Source: Agreia pratensis
Lineage (GTDB): Bacteria > Actinomycetota > Actinomycetes > Actinomycetales > Microbacteriaceae
DNA length: 64,000 nt
Direction of reading: 5' to 3'
Assembly (NCBI RefSeq): GCF_900177685.1
Contig: NZ_FXAY01000002.1
Span: 124,001 to 188,000, forward strand
In this document: one piece after another, positions 41,330 to 50,292 of the stretch
Position numbering within the stretch: the stretch's first letter is position 1
Layout of the letters: each line of letters starts with the position of its first letter
The notes under the pieces: model-generated
Told to the model about the DNA's origin: nothing
The model's input: the letters and a program-made list of their open reading frames with translations, nothing else
Database searches by the model: none
Translations under genes and position numbers: made by a program

Positions 41330-41922
41330 TACCAGTACCGCTGCTCTTTCCAGGGGTCGCCATACATGTTGTAGCCGTTCTGCTCCCAGAAGCCCGGGTC
41401 GTCGTCGGAGTGCATGCGGATGCCGTGCACCCACTTCGCGCTCTTCCAGAAGTAGAGGTGCGGCACCAAGAGACGCGCTGGCCCGCCGTGCTCGGGATCG
41501 AGCGGCTCGCCCTCGAACTCGAACGCGATCCAGGCCTTGCCATCGAGAAGATCTTCGAGCGGCACGTTCGTCGTGTACCCGCCGTACGACTCGACCATCG
41601 TGTACGCATCCGAGGTGTCGATATCGGCGAAGAGCGTGTCGAGCGAGACGCCGCGCCACGTGGTGCCGAGCTTCGACCAACGCGTCACGCAGTGGATGTC
41701 GGTGTGCACGTCTTCGATGGGCAGAGCCATGAGCTGATCCCAGCTCCAGGTCGTCACCTGGCCGGACTCCGTGGTGATGCTGAAGCTCCAGTCGGCGGTG
41801 TCGATGCGAGGGGTAGGCCCCGCAGAGAGCACCGGAAAGTCTTCGGTGAGGTACTGACCGGGGGGAAGCTCCGGGTCGGACTCGCGCCTGCGAGAGCCGA
41901 AACCGCGGGAGAAGACTGCCAT
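41329..41922 (-). CDS. Sulfite oxidase-like molybdopterin protein
   Basis: A 197-residue protein with the SUOX molybdopterin-binding fold in short form: WSFSITTESGQVTTWSWDQLMALP, the molybdenum ligand Cys78 in DIHCVTRWSKLGTTWRGV, YGGYTTNVPLEDL and HGGPARLLVPHLYFWKSAKWV. There is no Tat or Sec signal, so unlike YedY (MsrP) it should act in the cytoplasm. The next two genes encode a flavin reductase and a zinc-ribbon protein, forming a tight three-gene unit. A reductase of oxidised sulfur or nitrogen compounds is plausible. Confidence 0.85.
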   Translation of the reverse strand: MAVFSRGFGSRRRESDPELPPGQYLTEDFPVLSAGPTPRIDTADWSFSITTESGQVTTWSWDQLMALPIEDVHTDIHCVTRWSKLGTTWRGVSLDTLFADIDTSDAYTMVESYGGYTTNVPLEDLLDGKAWIAFEFEGEPLDPEHGGPARLLVPHLYFWKSAKWVHGIRMHSDDDPGFWEQNGYNMYGDPWKEQRYW

Positions 41923-42025
41923 GGTGTGCTCCTTAGTGAATTGATCGGATGGATCGCGAACGCCTGTATCGATTGTCCTCTAAATGCTCGTCTCGGCGCA
42001 GACAAAAGCACGTAGTTAAGAGTTC

Positions 42026-43240
42026 CTAGGGGCGAATGGATGCTCGTGCCCGGCGCCGCATGAGGGTTCCGGCCGTGACGGTGGCGGCGAGAACCAGCGC
42101 CACGAACACGAGCAGAACGCCGGTCGCCGGCTCGAAGGCGAGTGCTGCTCCCACGATCAGCACCGGAATGGCGAGGCCGGCGTAGGCGACCAGAAACATC
42201 AGCGCGAGCGTCTCGCCCTTGCGCTTCGGGTCGGCGAGAGAGGCGGCAGTGGAGATAGCCCCCTTGAACAGCAGGCCCACACCGAGGCCGGCCACAACGC
42301 CGCCGCCGATGAACAGCACGATCTGGGGCAGCACGGCTCCGAGTGCGATCAGTAGAAGGCCCGAGGCGCACGCCACGATGGCCACGGTGAGCTGCCGGTG
42401 CACGGCGATCGGGGTGAGAAGGATCTGCCCGGCGGCTGCGGCGGCGAAGACGGCGAACGAGGTGGCCCCGGCCAGAAGGTGGTCGCCGGCCTCAAACGTC
42501 GTTGCCAAGAAGGTCGGTGCCAACGAGGTGAAGAGTCCGAAGACGGCGAAGCCGGAGAAGGCGCCGAACGCGGCGATGACGAAGGGCCGCTTCGCCCCTG
42601 GAGGAACCGAGAGCTTCTGCGGGTGGTACGGGCGTCGCTCGTCGGGAACGTCGACCGTCTCGGGTACGAGCATCAGCGCGACAGCGGCCACGATCAAGAC
42701 AAGCAGGAAGACGAGGTGGGGAAGTACGAGTGGGTCGGGCAGGAACTCGGCGAAGATGCCGCCGACGAGAGGGCCGAGCGACAGGCCGCCCAGGTTGGCC
42801 GCGCCCGAGACGGATGCCGCCACCACAGTGTTCTCGTTGGGCCTGGCCGCCTGGCGCAGTTCGCCGAGGTGCGCCGTGGCCGTGGCCGTGAGCATCCCGA
42901 TGCTCGCGCCGTTGATCAGGCGGGCGACGATGAGCCCGGGAACCTCGGGAAAGAGCAGGAAGAGGACGGCCGATAAGGCGGAGATCAGCACAGCGACAAC
43001 GAGCACCCGGCGGCGCCCCAGCCAGTCGCTCACGTGCCCCGCGAGATACAGGCTCACGATCACGCCGACCGCGTAGGCCGCGAAGATCATGGTGATCACG
43101 AACGCCGGAAAACCGTCGCGCTGCTGATAGAGCGGGTACAGCGGAGTGGGAACGGTCGAGTAGGCCATCACCAGCAGAAACGTGACGGCGACGATCCAGA
43201 AGCCGGCACCGTGTCGAACGGTGGGGATGCGACGGGACAT
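42026..43240 (-). CDS. MFS transporter (DHA1-like)
   Basis: A 404-residue membrane protein with twelve hydrophobic segments. ATG at 43240 follows TAGCGT by seven bases. The loop 2-3 MFS motif is LAGHVSDWLGRRRVL and a conserved Pro-Thr-Pro-Leu-Tyr region (STVPTPLYPLYQ) occurs in TM1. The second half starts after PYHPQKLSVPPGAKRP. Drug or metabolite export is likely. It is divergent from the bicupin gene, with which it shares a 102-base control region. Confidence 0.85.
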   Translation of the reverse strand: MSRRIPTVRHGAGFWIVAVTFLLVMAYSTVPTPLYPLYQQRDGFPAFVITMIFAAYAVGVIVSLYLAGHVSDWLGRRRVLVVAVLISALSAVLFLLFPEVPGLIVARLINGASIGMLTATATAHLGELRQAARPNENTVVAASVSGAANLGGLSLGPLVGGIFAEFLPDPLVLPHLVFLLVLIVAAVALMLVPETVDVPDERRPYHPQKLSVPPGAKRPFVIAAFGAFSGFAVFGLFTSLAPTFLATTFEAGDHLLAGATSFAVFAAAAAGQILLTPIAVHRQLTVAIVACASGLLLIALGAVLPQIVLFIGGGVVAGLGVGLLFKGAISTAASLADPKRKGETLALMFLVAYAGLAIPVLIVGAALAFEPATGVLLVFVALVLAATVTAGTLMRRRARASIRP

Positions 43241-43247
43241 GGAATAG

Positions 43248-43253
43248 ACGCTA
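43248..43253 (-). promoter_or_regulatory. -10 hexamer TAGCGT, leaderless start of the MFS gene
   Basis: On the minus strand TAGCGT ends seven bases before the ATG at 43240. Confidence 0.5.
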
Positions 43254-43330
43254 CAGCCGGGATCGGCGGTAGGAACGCCCGTCGACCGGGTCTTCGACGA
43301 ATGTCTAGTGCGCATGAGCGACTCGCCTCA

Positions 43331-43336
43331 TACGTT
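43331..43336 (+). promoter_or_regulatory. -10 hexamer TACGTT, leaderless start of the bicupin gene
   Basis: TACGTT ends six bases before the ATG at 43343. It supports this start over in-frame upstream codons that would enter the MFS promoter. Confidence 0.5.
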
Positions 43337-43342
43337 CGAAGC

Positions 43343-44389
43343 ATGACGAACCCCACCGGATCACGCCACGTAAGTTCGCTGCTCGACGGCGAATCCCAGC
43401 ACAACAGCGAGCTGGGCTCGATCACGCGCCTCACCGCCGACACGTTTCCCATTCTCAAGGGACTGTCGATCAAGCGCCTTGTGCTGCAGCCCGGCAGCAT
43501 CCGCGAGCCGCACTGGCACGCCAACGCCGACGAGATCGGCTATTGCCTGAGCGGCACCGTGCTCATCTCGATTCTCGACAACGGCAGCAGCTTCTCGTCG
43601 TTCACGATCGAAACGGGCCAGATGTTCGTGATCGACTCCGGCTCGCTGCACCACATCGAGAACATCGGTGACGACGAGGCGGAGATCGTGGTGGTGTTCT
43701 CGCACGAGAGGCCGGAGGACTTCTCGCTTCAGGCCGCCTTCGGCACCATGTCGGATGCCGTGCTCGGCAATACCTACGATCTCGAGGCATCCGCATTCAC
43801 GCCTCTCGTACGTGACACGAACCCGCGTGACATCGTGAAGCGCTCGGGGCCGGCCGTCGTTCCCGACACGGCGGGCTTCAACAACCCGCACAAGTTCGAC
43901 GTCGAGGCGCAGAACCCGCCGCTGCAGCACCCCTATGCGTTCGTGAAGCTCGCCCGCAGCCAGTTCTGGCCCGCGCTCGAGCACCTGTCGATGTACTCGC
44001 TGACCATCGAGGACACGGGCATGCGCGAGCCGCACTGGCACCCCAAGACCGCCGAGATGGGCTACGTGCACAAAGGCAACGCGCGCATGTCGATCCTCGA
44101 CCCCGATGGCACCGTCGACACCTATCTGCTCGGGCCCGGCGACGTGTACTTCATCCCGAAGGCCTACCCGCATCAGATCGAGGTCATCGGTGACGACGAG
44201 ATCCACTTTCTGATCTTCTTCGACCAGCCCACACCGGGCGACATCGGATACCGGGCGTCGGTGTCGGCGTTCTCGCGCCCGGTGCTCGCCGCCGCTTTCG
44301 ACGTCGACGAGGCCACGCTGCCCGTGTTCCCGTTCACGCCCACCGACCCGCTGCTGGTCGCCAAGAGCAACCCGACCGACCCCGTGTGA
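43343..44389 (+). CDS. Bicupin, oxalate decarboxylase-like
   Basis: A 348-residue protein with two cupin domains. The first has HWHANADEIGY (His57, His59, Glu64) and later SLHHIENIG; the second has HWHPKTAEMGY and YPHQIEVIG. Each HxH...E...H set can bind manganese as in oxalate decarboxylase/oxidase. Length and spacing fit the OxdC-type bicupins, but the N-terminal signal found in some is absent. The substrate is therefore uncertain (oxalate is a candidate). It is divergent from an MFS gene and followed by a small gene in the same direction. Confidence 0.83.
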   Translation: MTNPTGSRHVSSLLDGESQHNSELGSITRLTADTFPILKGLSIKRLVLQPGSIREPHWHANADEIGYCLSGTVLISILDNGSSFSSFTIETGQMFVIDSGSLHHIENIGDDEAEIVVVFSHERPEDFSLQAAFGTMSDAVLGNTYDLEASAFTPLVRDTNPRDIVKRSGPAVVPDTAGFNNPHKFDVEAQNPPLQHPYAFVKLARSQFWPALEHLSMYSLTIEDTGMREPHWHPKTAEMGYVHKGNARMSILDPDGTVDTYLLGPGDVYFIPKAYPHQIEVIGDDEIHFLIFFDQPTPGDIGYRASVSAFSRPVLAAAFDVDEATLPVFPFTPTDPLLVAKSNPTDPV

Positions 44390-44443
44390 TCCGCGGCCGA
44401 CCGGCCGCGCGCATCCGAACCCTCGAGAGAAAGCAGCACCACC

Positions 44444-44728
44444 ATGACCGACGCGAGCGAACCCCTGCACGTGAGTCAGCACCACCGCACGACCCTCGAG
44501 CACATCGAGCGACACCCGACAACGCACAATCTCGAGTGGAACGACGTGATCGGGCTGCTCGACGAGATCGGCGACGTGCGCGAAGAGCACGACGGAAAGT
44601 TCGTCGTGAAACTGGGCGAGGGGCGCATCGTTCTGACGAAGCCCAAGCACAAAGACGTCGACGAGCAGATGGTGCTCGACCTGCGTCACCTGCTGAAGAA
44701 CGCGGGCTACACGAGCTCGAAACCGTAG
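44444..44728 (+). CDS. Small protein of unknown function (HicA-like appearance)
   Basis: A 94-residue acidic-to-basic protein without signal or membrane segments. NLEWNDVIGLLDEIGDVREEHDGKFVVKLGEGRIVLTKPKHKDVDEQMVLDLRHLLKNAGY suggests an alpha-beta-beta-beta-alpha layout like a small RNA-binding domain, reminiscent of HicA, but the catalytic His of HicA is not clear and no HicB partner is adjacent. It follows the bicupin gene after 54 bases. Confidence 0.55.
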   Translation: MTDASEPLHVSQHHRTTLEHIERHPTTHNLEWNDVIGLLDEIGDVREEHDGKFVVKLGEGRIVLTKPKHKDVDEQMVLDLRHLLKNAGYTSSKP

Positions 44729-44781
44729 TCGCGGGCGGCGCCTCCCCCTGCAGACGGAGGTGCCGCGGGGTCGGTTTTCGC

Positions 44782-44787
44782 TAGCGT
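44782..44787 (+). promoter_or_regulatory. -10 hexamer TAGCGT, leaderless start of the histidine kinase gene
   Basis: TAGCGT ends seven bases before the GTG at 44795. It contains the alternative GTG at 44786, which is therefore unlikely to be the start. Confidence 0.5.
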
Positions 44788-44794
44788 GGGTGCT

Positions 44795-46129
44795 GTGACG
44801 AACAGCAGGGTGGATGCGCTCGACGACGGATGGCTGCGCCCGCGACCGTCGCGGCGTGAGTATCGCGCCGATGCGATCTTGGCCACCGTGATCTTCGCGT
44901 TGAGTCTCGGCAGCCTCGAGCTCTACGATTCTGCTGGCTTCTACGCCGACCCGGCACCGCCGTGGCTCGGTGTGGCCTTCGTGCTGCTGCAGAGCGTGGC
45001 GCTCGCATTCCGGCGCAGGCTGCCCGTGATCGTGCTGATCGTCTGCGCCGCCGTGTTCATGGGTATGCAGATGCTGCGCGTGCCCGAGATTCTGTTCACC
45101 AACATCGCCTTCTTCATCGCCATGTACACGGCGGGTGCCTGGAGCAGGAATCGACGGCTCGCGATGGTCGCGCGACTCGGGGTGATCGTTGCCATGTTCG
45201 TGTGGCTGTTCATCGGTCTGCTCGGCGCGACGTTCGCCTCGGCCTTCGCCGACAGGGATGCCGTGGGCTCGGTGTCGCCGGCCCTCGCCGTCGGTCTCGT
45301 CACGGTTCTGCAGAATCTGCTCTACTTCGGCGGCGCCTACTACTTCGGCAACAGGGCCTGGGTGGCCGCGCGTGAGCGCGCCGCGCTGCAGGATCGCACT
45401 GTGCAGCTCGCCGAAGAGCGGGAGCGGACTGCGGCTCAGGCCGTGTCGCTCGAGCGCCTGCGTATCGCCCGCGAGCTGCACGACGTCGTCGCGCACCATG
45501 TGTCGGTGATGGGAGTTCAGGCGGGTGCCGCCCGGCGAGTGCTGCAGCGAGATCCACAGCAGGCGACCGAATCGCTCTCGGCGATCGAGTCGAGCGCGCG
45601 TCAGGCCGTCGATGAGCTGCATCGTATGCTCACCACGCTGCGCGACGACAGCACCCCGAGCAGCGACTCGTCTGGGCCAACAGACGAGCCCAGCACCCAC
45701 GGGGTCGAGCAGCTTCGCGAGATTCTCGACGATGCCCGCTCGGCGGGCCTCGCGGCCCAACTCACCGTGGTCGGCGAGCCCCGACCGCTCTCGGCGCTGG
45801 TCTCGATCACCGTCTATCGTGTGGTGCAGGAGGCGGTCACCAACGCCATCAAGCACGCGGGCTCCTCCGCCGCGATCGACGTGCGTCTGCGCTATCGCGA
45901 ACTCTCCGTCGAGGTAGAGATCACCGACTCCGGCGGCACACCGACGCGCGGTGCCGTGCAGGGCTCCGGGCTCGGCATCGTGGGCATGCGTGAGCGGCTC
46001 TCGGCCGTCGGCGGCACCCTCGAGGCTGCGCCTCGGGCGCGCGGCGGTTACCTCGTGCGCGCCGACATCCCCGCCGGCGCGGCGCCCGCTGGCGCGTTGA
46101 CGACACTCACGGAGGGCAGGGTTCGATGA
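44795..46129 (+). CDS. Sensor histidine kinase, NarL/DesK-type
   Basis: A 444-residue kinase of the HisKA_3 class. The N-terminal half has four to five transmembrane segments (from about 25 to 185) with no extracellular domain, then a coiled region (AERERTAAQAVSLERLRIARELHD) holding the phospho-acceptor His in RELHDVVAHHVS. The ATP-binding part has VVQEAVTNAIKHA and GSGLGIVGMRERL. Such kinases sense envelope or membrane state. The regulator gene starts inside its end (ATGA overlap) and an ABC exporter follows, suggesting it detects something the exporter removes. Confidence 0.88.
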   Translation: MTNSRVDALDDGWLRPRPSRREYRADAILATVIFALSLGSLELYDSAGFYADPAPPWLGVAFVLLQSVALAFRRRLPVIVLIVCAAVFMGMQMLRVPEILFTNIAFFIAMYTAGAWSRNRRLAMVARLGVIVAMFVWLFIGLLGATFASAFADRDAVGSVSPALAVGLVTVLQNLLYFGGAYYFGNRAWVAARERAALQDRTVQLAEERERTAAQAVSLERLRIARELHDVVAHHVSVMGVQAGAARRVLQRDPQQATESLSAIESSARQAVDELHRMLTTLRDDSTPSSDSSGPTDEPSTHGVEQLREILDDARSAGLAAQLTVVGEPRPLSALVSITVYRVVQEAVTNAIKHAGSSAAIDVRLRYRELSVEVEITDSGGTPTRGAVQGSGLGIVGMRERLSAVGGTLEAAPRARGGYLVRADIPAGAAPAGALTTLTEGRVR

Positions 46130-46887
46130 CAGTCGCAGCCACCGACGGCTCCGCGCCCCACGCCGACGCCGAGATCCGCGTGCTGCTCGTCGACGATCAG
46201 GATCTGCTGCGCAGCGGTATCCGCATCATCCTCGAGAGCGAGCCGGGAATCGTCGTGGTCGGCGAGGCCCGTGACGGACGCGGCGCCCTCGAACGCATCA
46301 GGCAGGTCTCTCCCGACGTCGTGTGCCTCGACGTGCAGATGCCCGGAATGGACGGGCTCACCGCGACGCGCCTGATCACGGCCCTCGAGCATCCACCCGC
46401 CGTGCTCGTTCTCACGACCTTCGATCGCGACGACTACCTCTTCGCGGCTCTCGAGGGCGGCGCGAGCGGCTTTCTGCTCAAGAACAGCACGCCAGAGCAA
46501 CTCGTCGATGCGGTGCAGATCGTCGCGCGCGGCGACGCGCTGCTGAGCCCGGATGTCACGCGGCGCGTCATCGAGCGCTTCGCGCAGCGAGACGTGAATG
46601 CGGGCGATGCACGGGGTTCAGGCTCGGATGCCGCGGGCTCGGCTGCTGCTGCTTCTGCTCGCATCGCGGCCGCCGCGATGTTCGCCGAGCTCACTGCCCG
46701 GGAGCGCGACGTTCTGAGTCTGGTCGCGCGCGGAATGAGCAACGCGGAGATCGCGTCGGAGCTGTTTCTGGGCGAGGCCACGGTGAAGACTCATGTCTCG
46801 AAGGTGTTGCAGAAGCTCGGCGTGCGCGACCGCATCCAGGCAGTCGTGTTCGCCTACGAGCACGGCATCGCGGTGCCCGGGGCCTGA
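46126..46887 (+). CDS. Response regulator, LuxR/NarL family
   Basis: A 253-residue regulator. Receiver domain with VDDQD, phospho-acceptor Asp69 (VVCLDVQMPGMDG), conserved Thr (VLTTF) and Lys (LLKNS). The C-terminal LuxR-type HTH is LTARERDVLSLVARGMSNAEIASELFLGEATVKTHVSKVL. An Ala/Gly/Ser-rich insert (about 163-185) lengthens the linker between the domains. Partner of the kinase encoded upstream; the ABC genes 187 bases downstream are the likely target. Confidence 0.9.
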   Translation: MTVAATDGSAPHADAEIRVLLVDDQDLLRSGIRIILESEPGIVVVGEARDGRGALERIRQVSPDVVCLDVQMPGMDGLTATRLITALEHPPAVLVLTTFDRDDYLFAALEGGASGFLLKNSTPEQLVDAVQIVARGDALLSPDVTRRVIERFAQRDVNAGDARGSGSDAAGSAAAASARIAAAAMFAELTARERDVLSLVARGMSNAEIASELFLGEATVKTHVSKVLQKLGVRDRIQAVVFAYEHGIAVPGA

Positions 46888-47046
46888 CCGCCTCGCAGTA
46901 GTGCCCGGTGCGGACTGTCGCGCCCGGTGTGCCGGTAACTTCTGTCCGCAGCGGGTACTGTCGTCTCCGCCTCGGGGTGGAGGCCGCGCGGATGTGTGCG
47001 CGCGGGCGCCCACCTCGCGGGGGATGTGGGGGCGCGCAGGCATCTT

Positions 47047-47053
47047 TAGCGTG
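47047..47053 (+). promoter_or_regulatory. Putative -10 box (TTTAGCGT region) before the ABC operon
   Basis: TTAGCGT is 20-odd bases before the ATG at 47075, leaving a short leader with a ribosome site. The 187-base gap upstream, after the response regulator gene, is GC-rich; no inverted repeat for the regulator could be singled out. Confidence 0.35.
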
Positions 47054-47074
47054 GAGGAAACGGAAGGATCCTCC

Positions 47075-47959
47075 ATGCTGCAGATCGACGGAGTCACCAA
47101 GCGCTACGGCGACCGCACCGCCCTCGACGCGGTGAGCTTCGCGGTCGGCGACGGCCGCCTCACCGGTTTCGTGGGTGGCAACGGCGCCGGCAAGACCACG
47201 ACCATGCGCATCATTCTCGGGGTGCTCAGCGCCGACTCCGGAGTCGTGCGCCTGGGCGGTTCTGCGCTGGGGCCCGACGACCGCCGACGGTTCGGCTACA
47301 TGCCCGAGGAGCGGGGCCTCTACGCCAAGATGAAGGTCGCCGAGCAGCTCGTCTACCTCGCACGCCTCCACGGGGTCTCTCGGCGCGACGCCGAGGCCAA
47401 CACCACCGATCTGCTCGAGCGGCTCGAACTGGCCGAACGCCGCGACGACACCGTCGAGAGCCTGTCGCTCGGAAATCAGCAGCGCGCGCAGATCGCCGCC
47501 GCTCTGGTGCACTCGCCGGAGGTTCTCATTCTCGACGAGCCCTTCTCGGGGCTCGACCCGATGGCCGTCGAGACCGTGCTGGGTGTGCTTCATGACGTGG
47601 CGAAGCAGGGCGCGCCCGTTCTGTTCTCGTCGCATCAATTGGATGTCGTCGAGCGGCTCTGCGACGACGTGGTCGTGATCGCAAACGGGCAGATCAGAGC
47701 AAGCGGTTCGAAGCAGCAGCTGCACGACGACAATGCGGTTCGGCAGTTCGAGCTGCTCGTCGCATCCGACGCCGCCTGGGTGCGCGAGATGCCGGGCGTC
47801 GCCGTTCTCGACTTCGACGGCGGGTACGCGCTCTTCGAGGCCGATGATGACGAAGCCGCTCAGGGCGTTCTGCGGCGCGCGTTGCAGCAGGGCCCGGTCG
47901 CCAGCTTCGCGCCGAGACACCGATCGCTCACCGAGATCTTCAAGGAGGTCGTGAAATGA
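47075..47959 (+). CDS. ABC-2-type transporter ATP-binding protein
   Basis: A 294-residue ATPase. ATG at 47075 has AAGGA seven bases upstream. Walker A is GGNGAGKTT (34-42), the Q-loop/activation segment FGYMPEERGLYAKM is typical of NatA-like proteins, the signature is altered (LSLGNQQ), and Walker B VLILDEPFSGLDP is clear. A C-terminal extension of about 70 residues (FELLVASDAAWVREMPGVAVLDFDGGY) matches the DUF4162 tail. Works with the membrane subunit encoded four bases upstream of its stop (ATGA overlap). Confidence 0.9.
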   Translation: MLQIDGVTKRYGDRTALDAVSFAVGDGRLTGFVGGNGAGKTTTMRIILGVLSADSGVVRLGGSALGPDDRRRFGYMPEERGLYAKMKVAEQLVYLARLHGVSRRDAEANTTDLLERLELAERRDDTVESLSLGNQQRAQIAAALVHSPEVLILDEPFSGLDPMAVETVLGVLHDVAKQGAPVLFSSHQLDVVERLCDDVVVIANGQIRASGSKQQLHDDNAVRQFELLVASDAAWVREMPGVAVLDFDGGYALFEADDDEAAQGVLRRALQQGPVASFAPRHRSLTEIFKEVVK

Positions 47960-49065
47960 CCATCGCCGACACCAGGGCCAACACGCGGGCCAACACCTTT
48001 GCCCAGAGTGCCGTGCTCGTTGCCGACCGAGAGGTGCGGATGCGGCTGCGCAGCAAGGCCTTCATCATCTCGTCGGTGATTCTGCTGCTCGCGGTCATCG
48101 CCTCGATCGTGGCCGGAAGCATCTTCGGCGCATCCGCGTCGAGCGCCACGACCCGCGTGGCCGTCGTCGGAGACAGCGCGGCGCTCACCCAGATCTCCTC
48201 GCTGGAGATCACTGAGGCTGGCAGCGTCGACGAAGCGGAGACGCTCGTGCGAGCCGGCGATGTCGAGGCCGCGATCGTGCCGGGCGACGGGCCCACGGGC
48301 ATCCGGATTCTTGCCCTCGACAAGGCGCCCGGCGAACTCGTGCAGCTGCTGAGCGCCAGCCCGGAGGTCACGCTGCTCGAGCCCGCCGCCCAGAACTCGG
48401 GGCTCGCCTATCTCGTGGGGCTCGGTTTCGGAATCGTGTTCTTCATGGCGGCGACCCTGTTCGGAACGACGATCGCGCAGAGCGTGGTCGAGGAGAAGTC
48501 GACGAGGGTCGTCGAGATTCTTATGTCGGCGATCTCGGCTCGCGCTCTGCTGGCGGGCAAGGTGATCGGAAACACCATTCTCGCGTTCGGCCAGATCGTG
48601 CTGATAGCCGCGGCGGCGATCGTGGGGCTGGTGGTCACGGGGCAGGATGCCCTGCTCGGCGACCTGGGACCCTCGATCGTCTGGTTCGTGGTGTTCTTCG
48701 CCGTGGGCTTCGTGCTGCTGGCCGCGCTGTTCGCATCGGCGGCGGCGCTCGTCTCCCGTCAGGAGGACATCGGGTCGGTGACCACGCCGGTGATGATGCT
48801 CGTGATGATTCCGTACTTCTTGATCGTGTTCGCGTGGGACAACGACCTGGTGCTCACGATCATGTCGTACGTGCCGTTCTCGGCCCCGATCGGAATGCCC
48901 ATGCGCATCTACCTCGGAACGGCCGAGTGGTGGGAGCCGCTGCTGTCGCTGCTCATCATTCTCGCGACGACGGTCGTGGTCGTACTCTTCGGATCGAAGA
49001 TCTACGCGAACTCGCTGCTGCGCACGGGCGCCCGGGTGAAGGTTCTCGACGCGCTGCGCGGCTAG
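47956..49065 (+). CDS. ABC-2-type transporter permease (NatB/YhaP-like)
   Basis: A 369-residue membrane protein with one N-terminal transmembrane segment (about 33-53), an extracellular domain (to about 155), then five segments. VVEEKSTRVVEILMSAISARALLAGKVIGN is the signature loop of NatB-type exporters. With the ATPase it likely exports a drug, peptide or ion under control of the two-component genes upstream. Its TAG stop shares CTAG with the stop of the convergent kinase gene. Confidence 0.88.
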   Translation: MTIADTRANTRANTFAQSAVLVADREVRMRLRSKAFIISSVILLLAVIASIVAGSIFGASASSATTRVAVVGDSAALTQISSLEITEAGSVDEAETLVRAGDVEAAIVPGDGPTGIRILALDKAPGELVQLLSASPEVTLLEPAAQNSGLAYLVGLGFGIVFFMAATLFGTTIAQSVVEEKSTRVVEILMSAISARALLAGKVIGNTILAFGQIVLIAAAAIVGLVVTGQDALLGDLGPSIVWFVVFFAVGFVLLAALFASAAALVSRQEDIGSVTTPVMMLVMIPYFLIVFAWDNDLVLTIMSYVPFSAPIGMPMRIYLGTAEWWEPLLSLLIILATTVVVVLFGSKIYANSLLRTGARVKVLDALRG

Positions 49066-50252
49066 GCGCGCCGGGCGATCGCCGCGATGAAGCCGCCGAC
49101 GAAGGTGTCGCCCAGGCCGATGGTGGTGGGCCGCGCGACTGTCAGAAGAAACGCCGGCACGCAGCACACCTCGGTTCCCCGTCGGCTCCGGATGCCGCGG
49201 GCGAAGTCGGCGCCCAGCGGATTGACCGGCAGCAGACCAGTCTGGTCGTAGTTGCGCTCGGTGAAACCGTCGCCGCGCACGTAGCGTGTGCTGGCCATCT
49301 GGATCGCGCCGCGAAGCGCATCCTCGTAGTCGTCGGCACGGGCGCCCAGCGCGAGCGACCAGAATTTCGTGTGCACCACGAGGAGAGAGGCGGGGATGAG
49401 CTCATGGAGCTCGCCCAGCGCCACGGCCATCTCGTCGACGTCGAGCAGGTCGAGCGACCTGCCGAGGTAGGCCTGCATCTCGTCTTCGTTCATGCTGTAG
49501 ACGTCGATGCGCTCGAGCAGAGCCTCGCGCACGTGGCGGCTGAGGGCAGGCACATGAAAGCCCGAGTCCTCGTAGAAGACCAGGGCATCTGCCGGAAGCT
49601 GGGTGAGGTGTCGACGCATAGCGCCTAGCCGTTGCAGCAGCAGCTCCTCGCTTTGCATGCTGTTGAACCCCGAGATCATGAACAGCTCGGCCTGTTCGAG
49701 GCTCGCCCCGAGTTCGTCGCTGAGCACGAGCTCGGCATTGGGAGGGTCGTTCGCGAAGATCACGCGGTTGGCGTGGGGCGAGCGCAATTCGAGTTCGCCG
49801 ACGCGCACGCGGCTGCCCTCGACGAACTGAACGATGAGATGGGGGTCGAGGGTGTCGCGCTCGGCGCTCGAGATGTAGGCCGAACCGCGGGGGAGGAGCC
49901 TGCGCACGTTGTCGTCGATGCTGACGAGGTGCAGCGTGCACGAGACCCCCACCGCCTCCATCGCATAGGCCGCCCGCACGCCCGTTCCGCCGAGGGTGAT
50001 GCGTTTGTCGAAACGGGCGGCGAACTGCTCGACGGTGCGGGAGGAGGCGACGAATCGTTCTCCGCCCGCTCCGTCTTTGACGAAGGCCAGCAGCGCGATG
50101 AGCAGGTCGCGTTCGCTGCGGATAGCGATGAGACGAGAGAGCTCGGACGCCTGGATGGCGTACTCCAGAACCAGTTCGTCGATCACCCGGGAGTCCCAGA
50201 CGATCTCGTAGTCGACCGTTCCGCCGAGGCCCAGTACGAGCTTCTCATTCAT
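49062..50252 (-). CDS. ADP-dependent phosphofructokinase/glucokinase family protein
   Basis: A 396-residue protein with the ribokinase-like fold of the ADP-dependent kinase group: KLVLGLGGTVDYEIVWD at the N-terminus, FDKRITLGGTGVRAAYAMEAVG, DPHLIVQF, LFMISGFNSMQ (the family's GFNxMQ-like segment), SMNEDEMQAYLG (NxxE metal motif) and the C-terminal GLGDTFVGGF with catalytic Asp382. Such kinases use ADP and are known mainly from archaea and animals, with few bacterial members. The aldolase gene lies just upstream on the same strand, so it may phosphorylate a sugar phosphate that the aldolase then splits. The assignment rests on motifs only; another ribokinase-superfamily role is possible. Confidence 0.7.
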   Translation of the reverse strand: MNEKLVLGLGGTVDYEIVWDSRVIDELVLEYAIQASELSRLIAIRSERDLLIALLAFVKDGAGGERFVASSRTVEQFAARFDKRITLGGTGVRAAYAMEAVGVSCTLHLVSIDDNVRRLLPRGSAYISSAERDTLDPHLIVQFVEGSRVRVGELELRSPHANRVIFANDPPNAELVLSDELGASLEQAELFMISGFNSMQSEELLLQRLGAMRRHLTQLPADALVFYEDSGFHVPALSRHVREALLERIDVYSMNEDEMQAYLGRSLDLLDVDEMAVALGELHELIPASLLVVHTKFWSLALGARADDYEDALRGAIQMASTRYVRGDGFTERNYDQTGLLPVNPLGADFARGIRSRRGTEVCCVPAFLLTVARPTTIGLGDTFVGGFIAAIARRA

Positions 50253-50292
50253 CGTGACATCGCATTCCTCAGCTGAACGGTGGACTCGTCGA

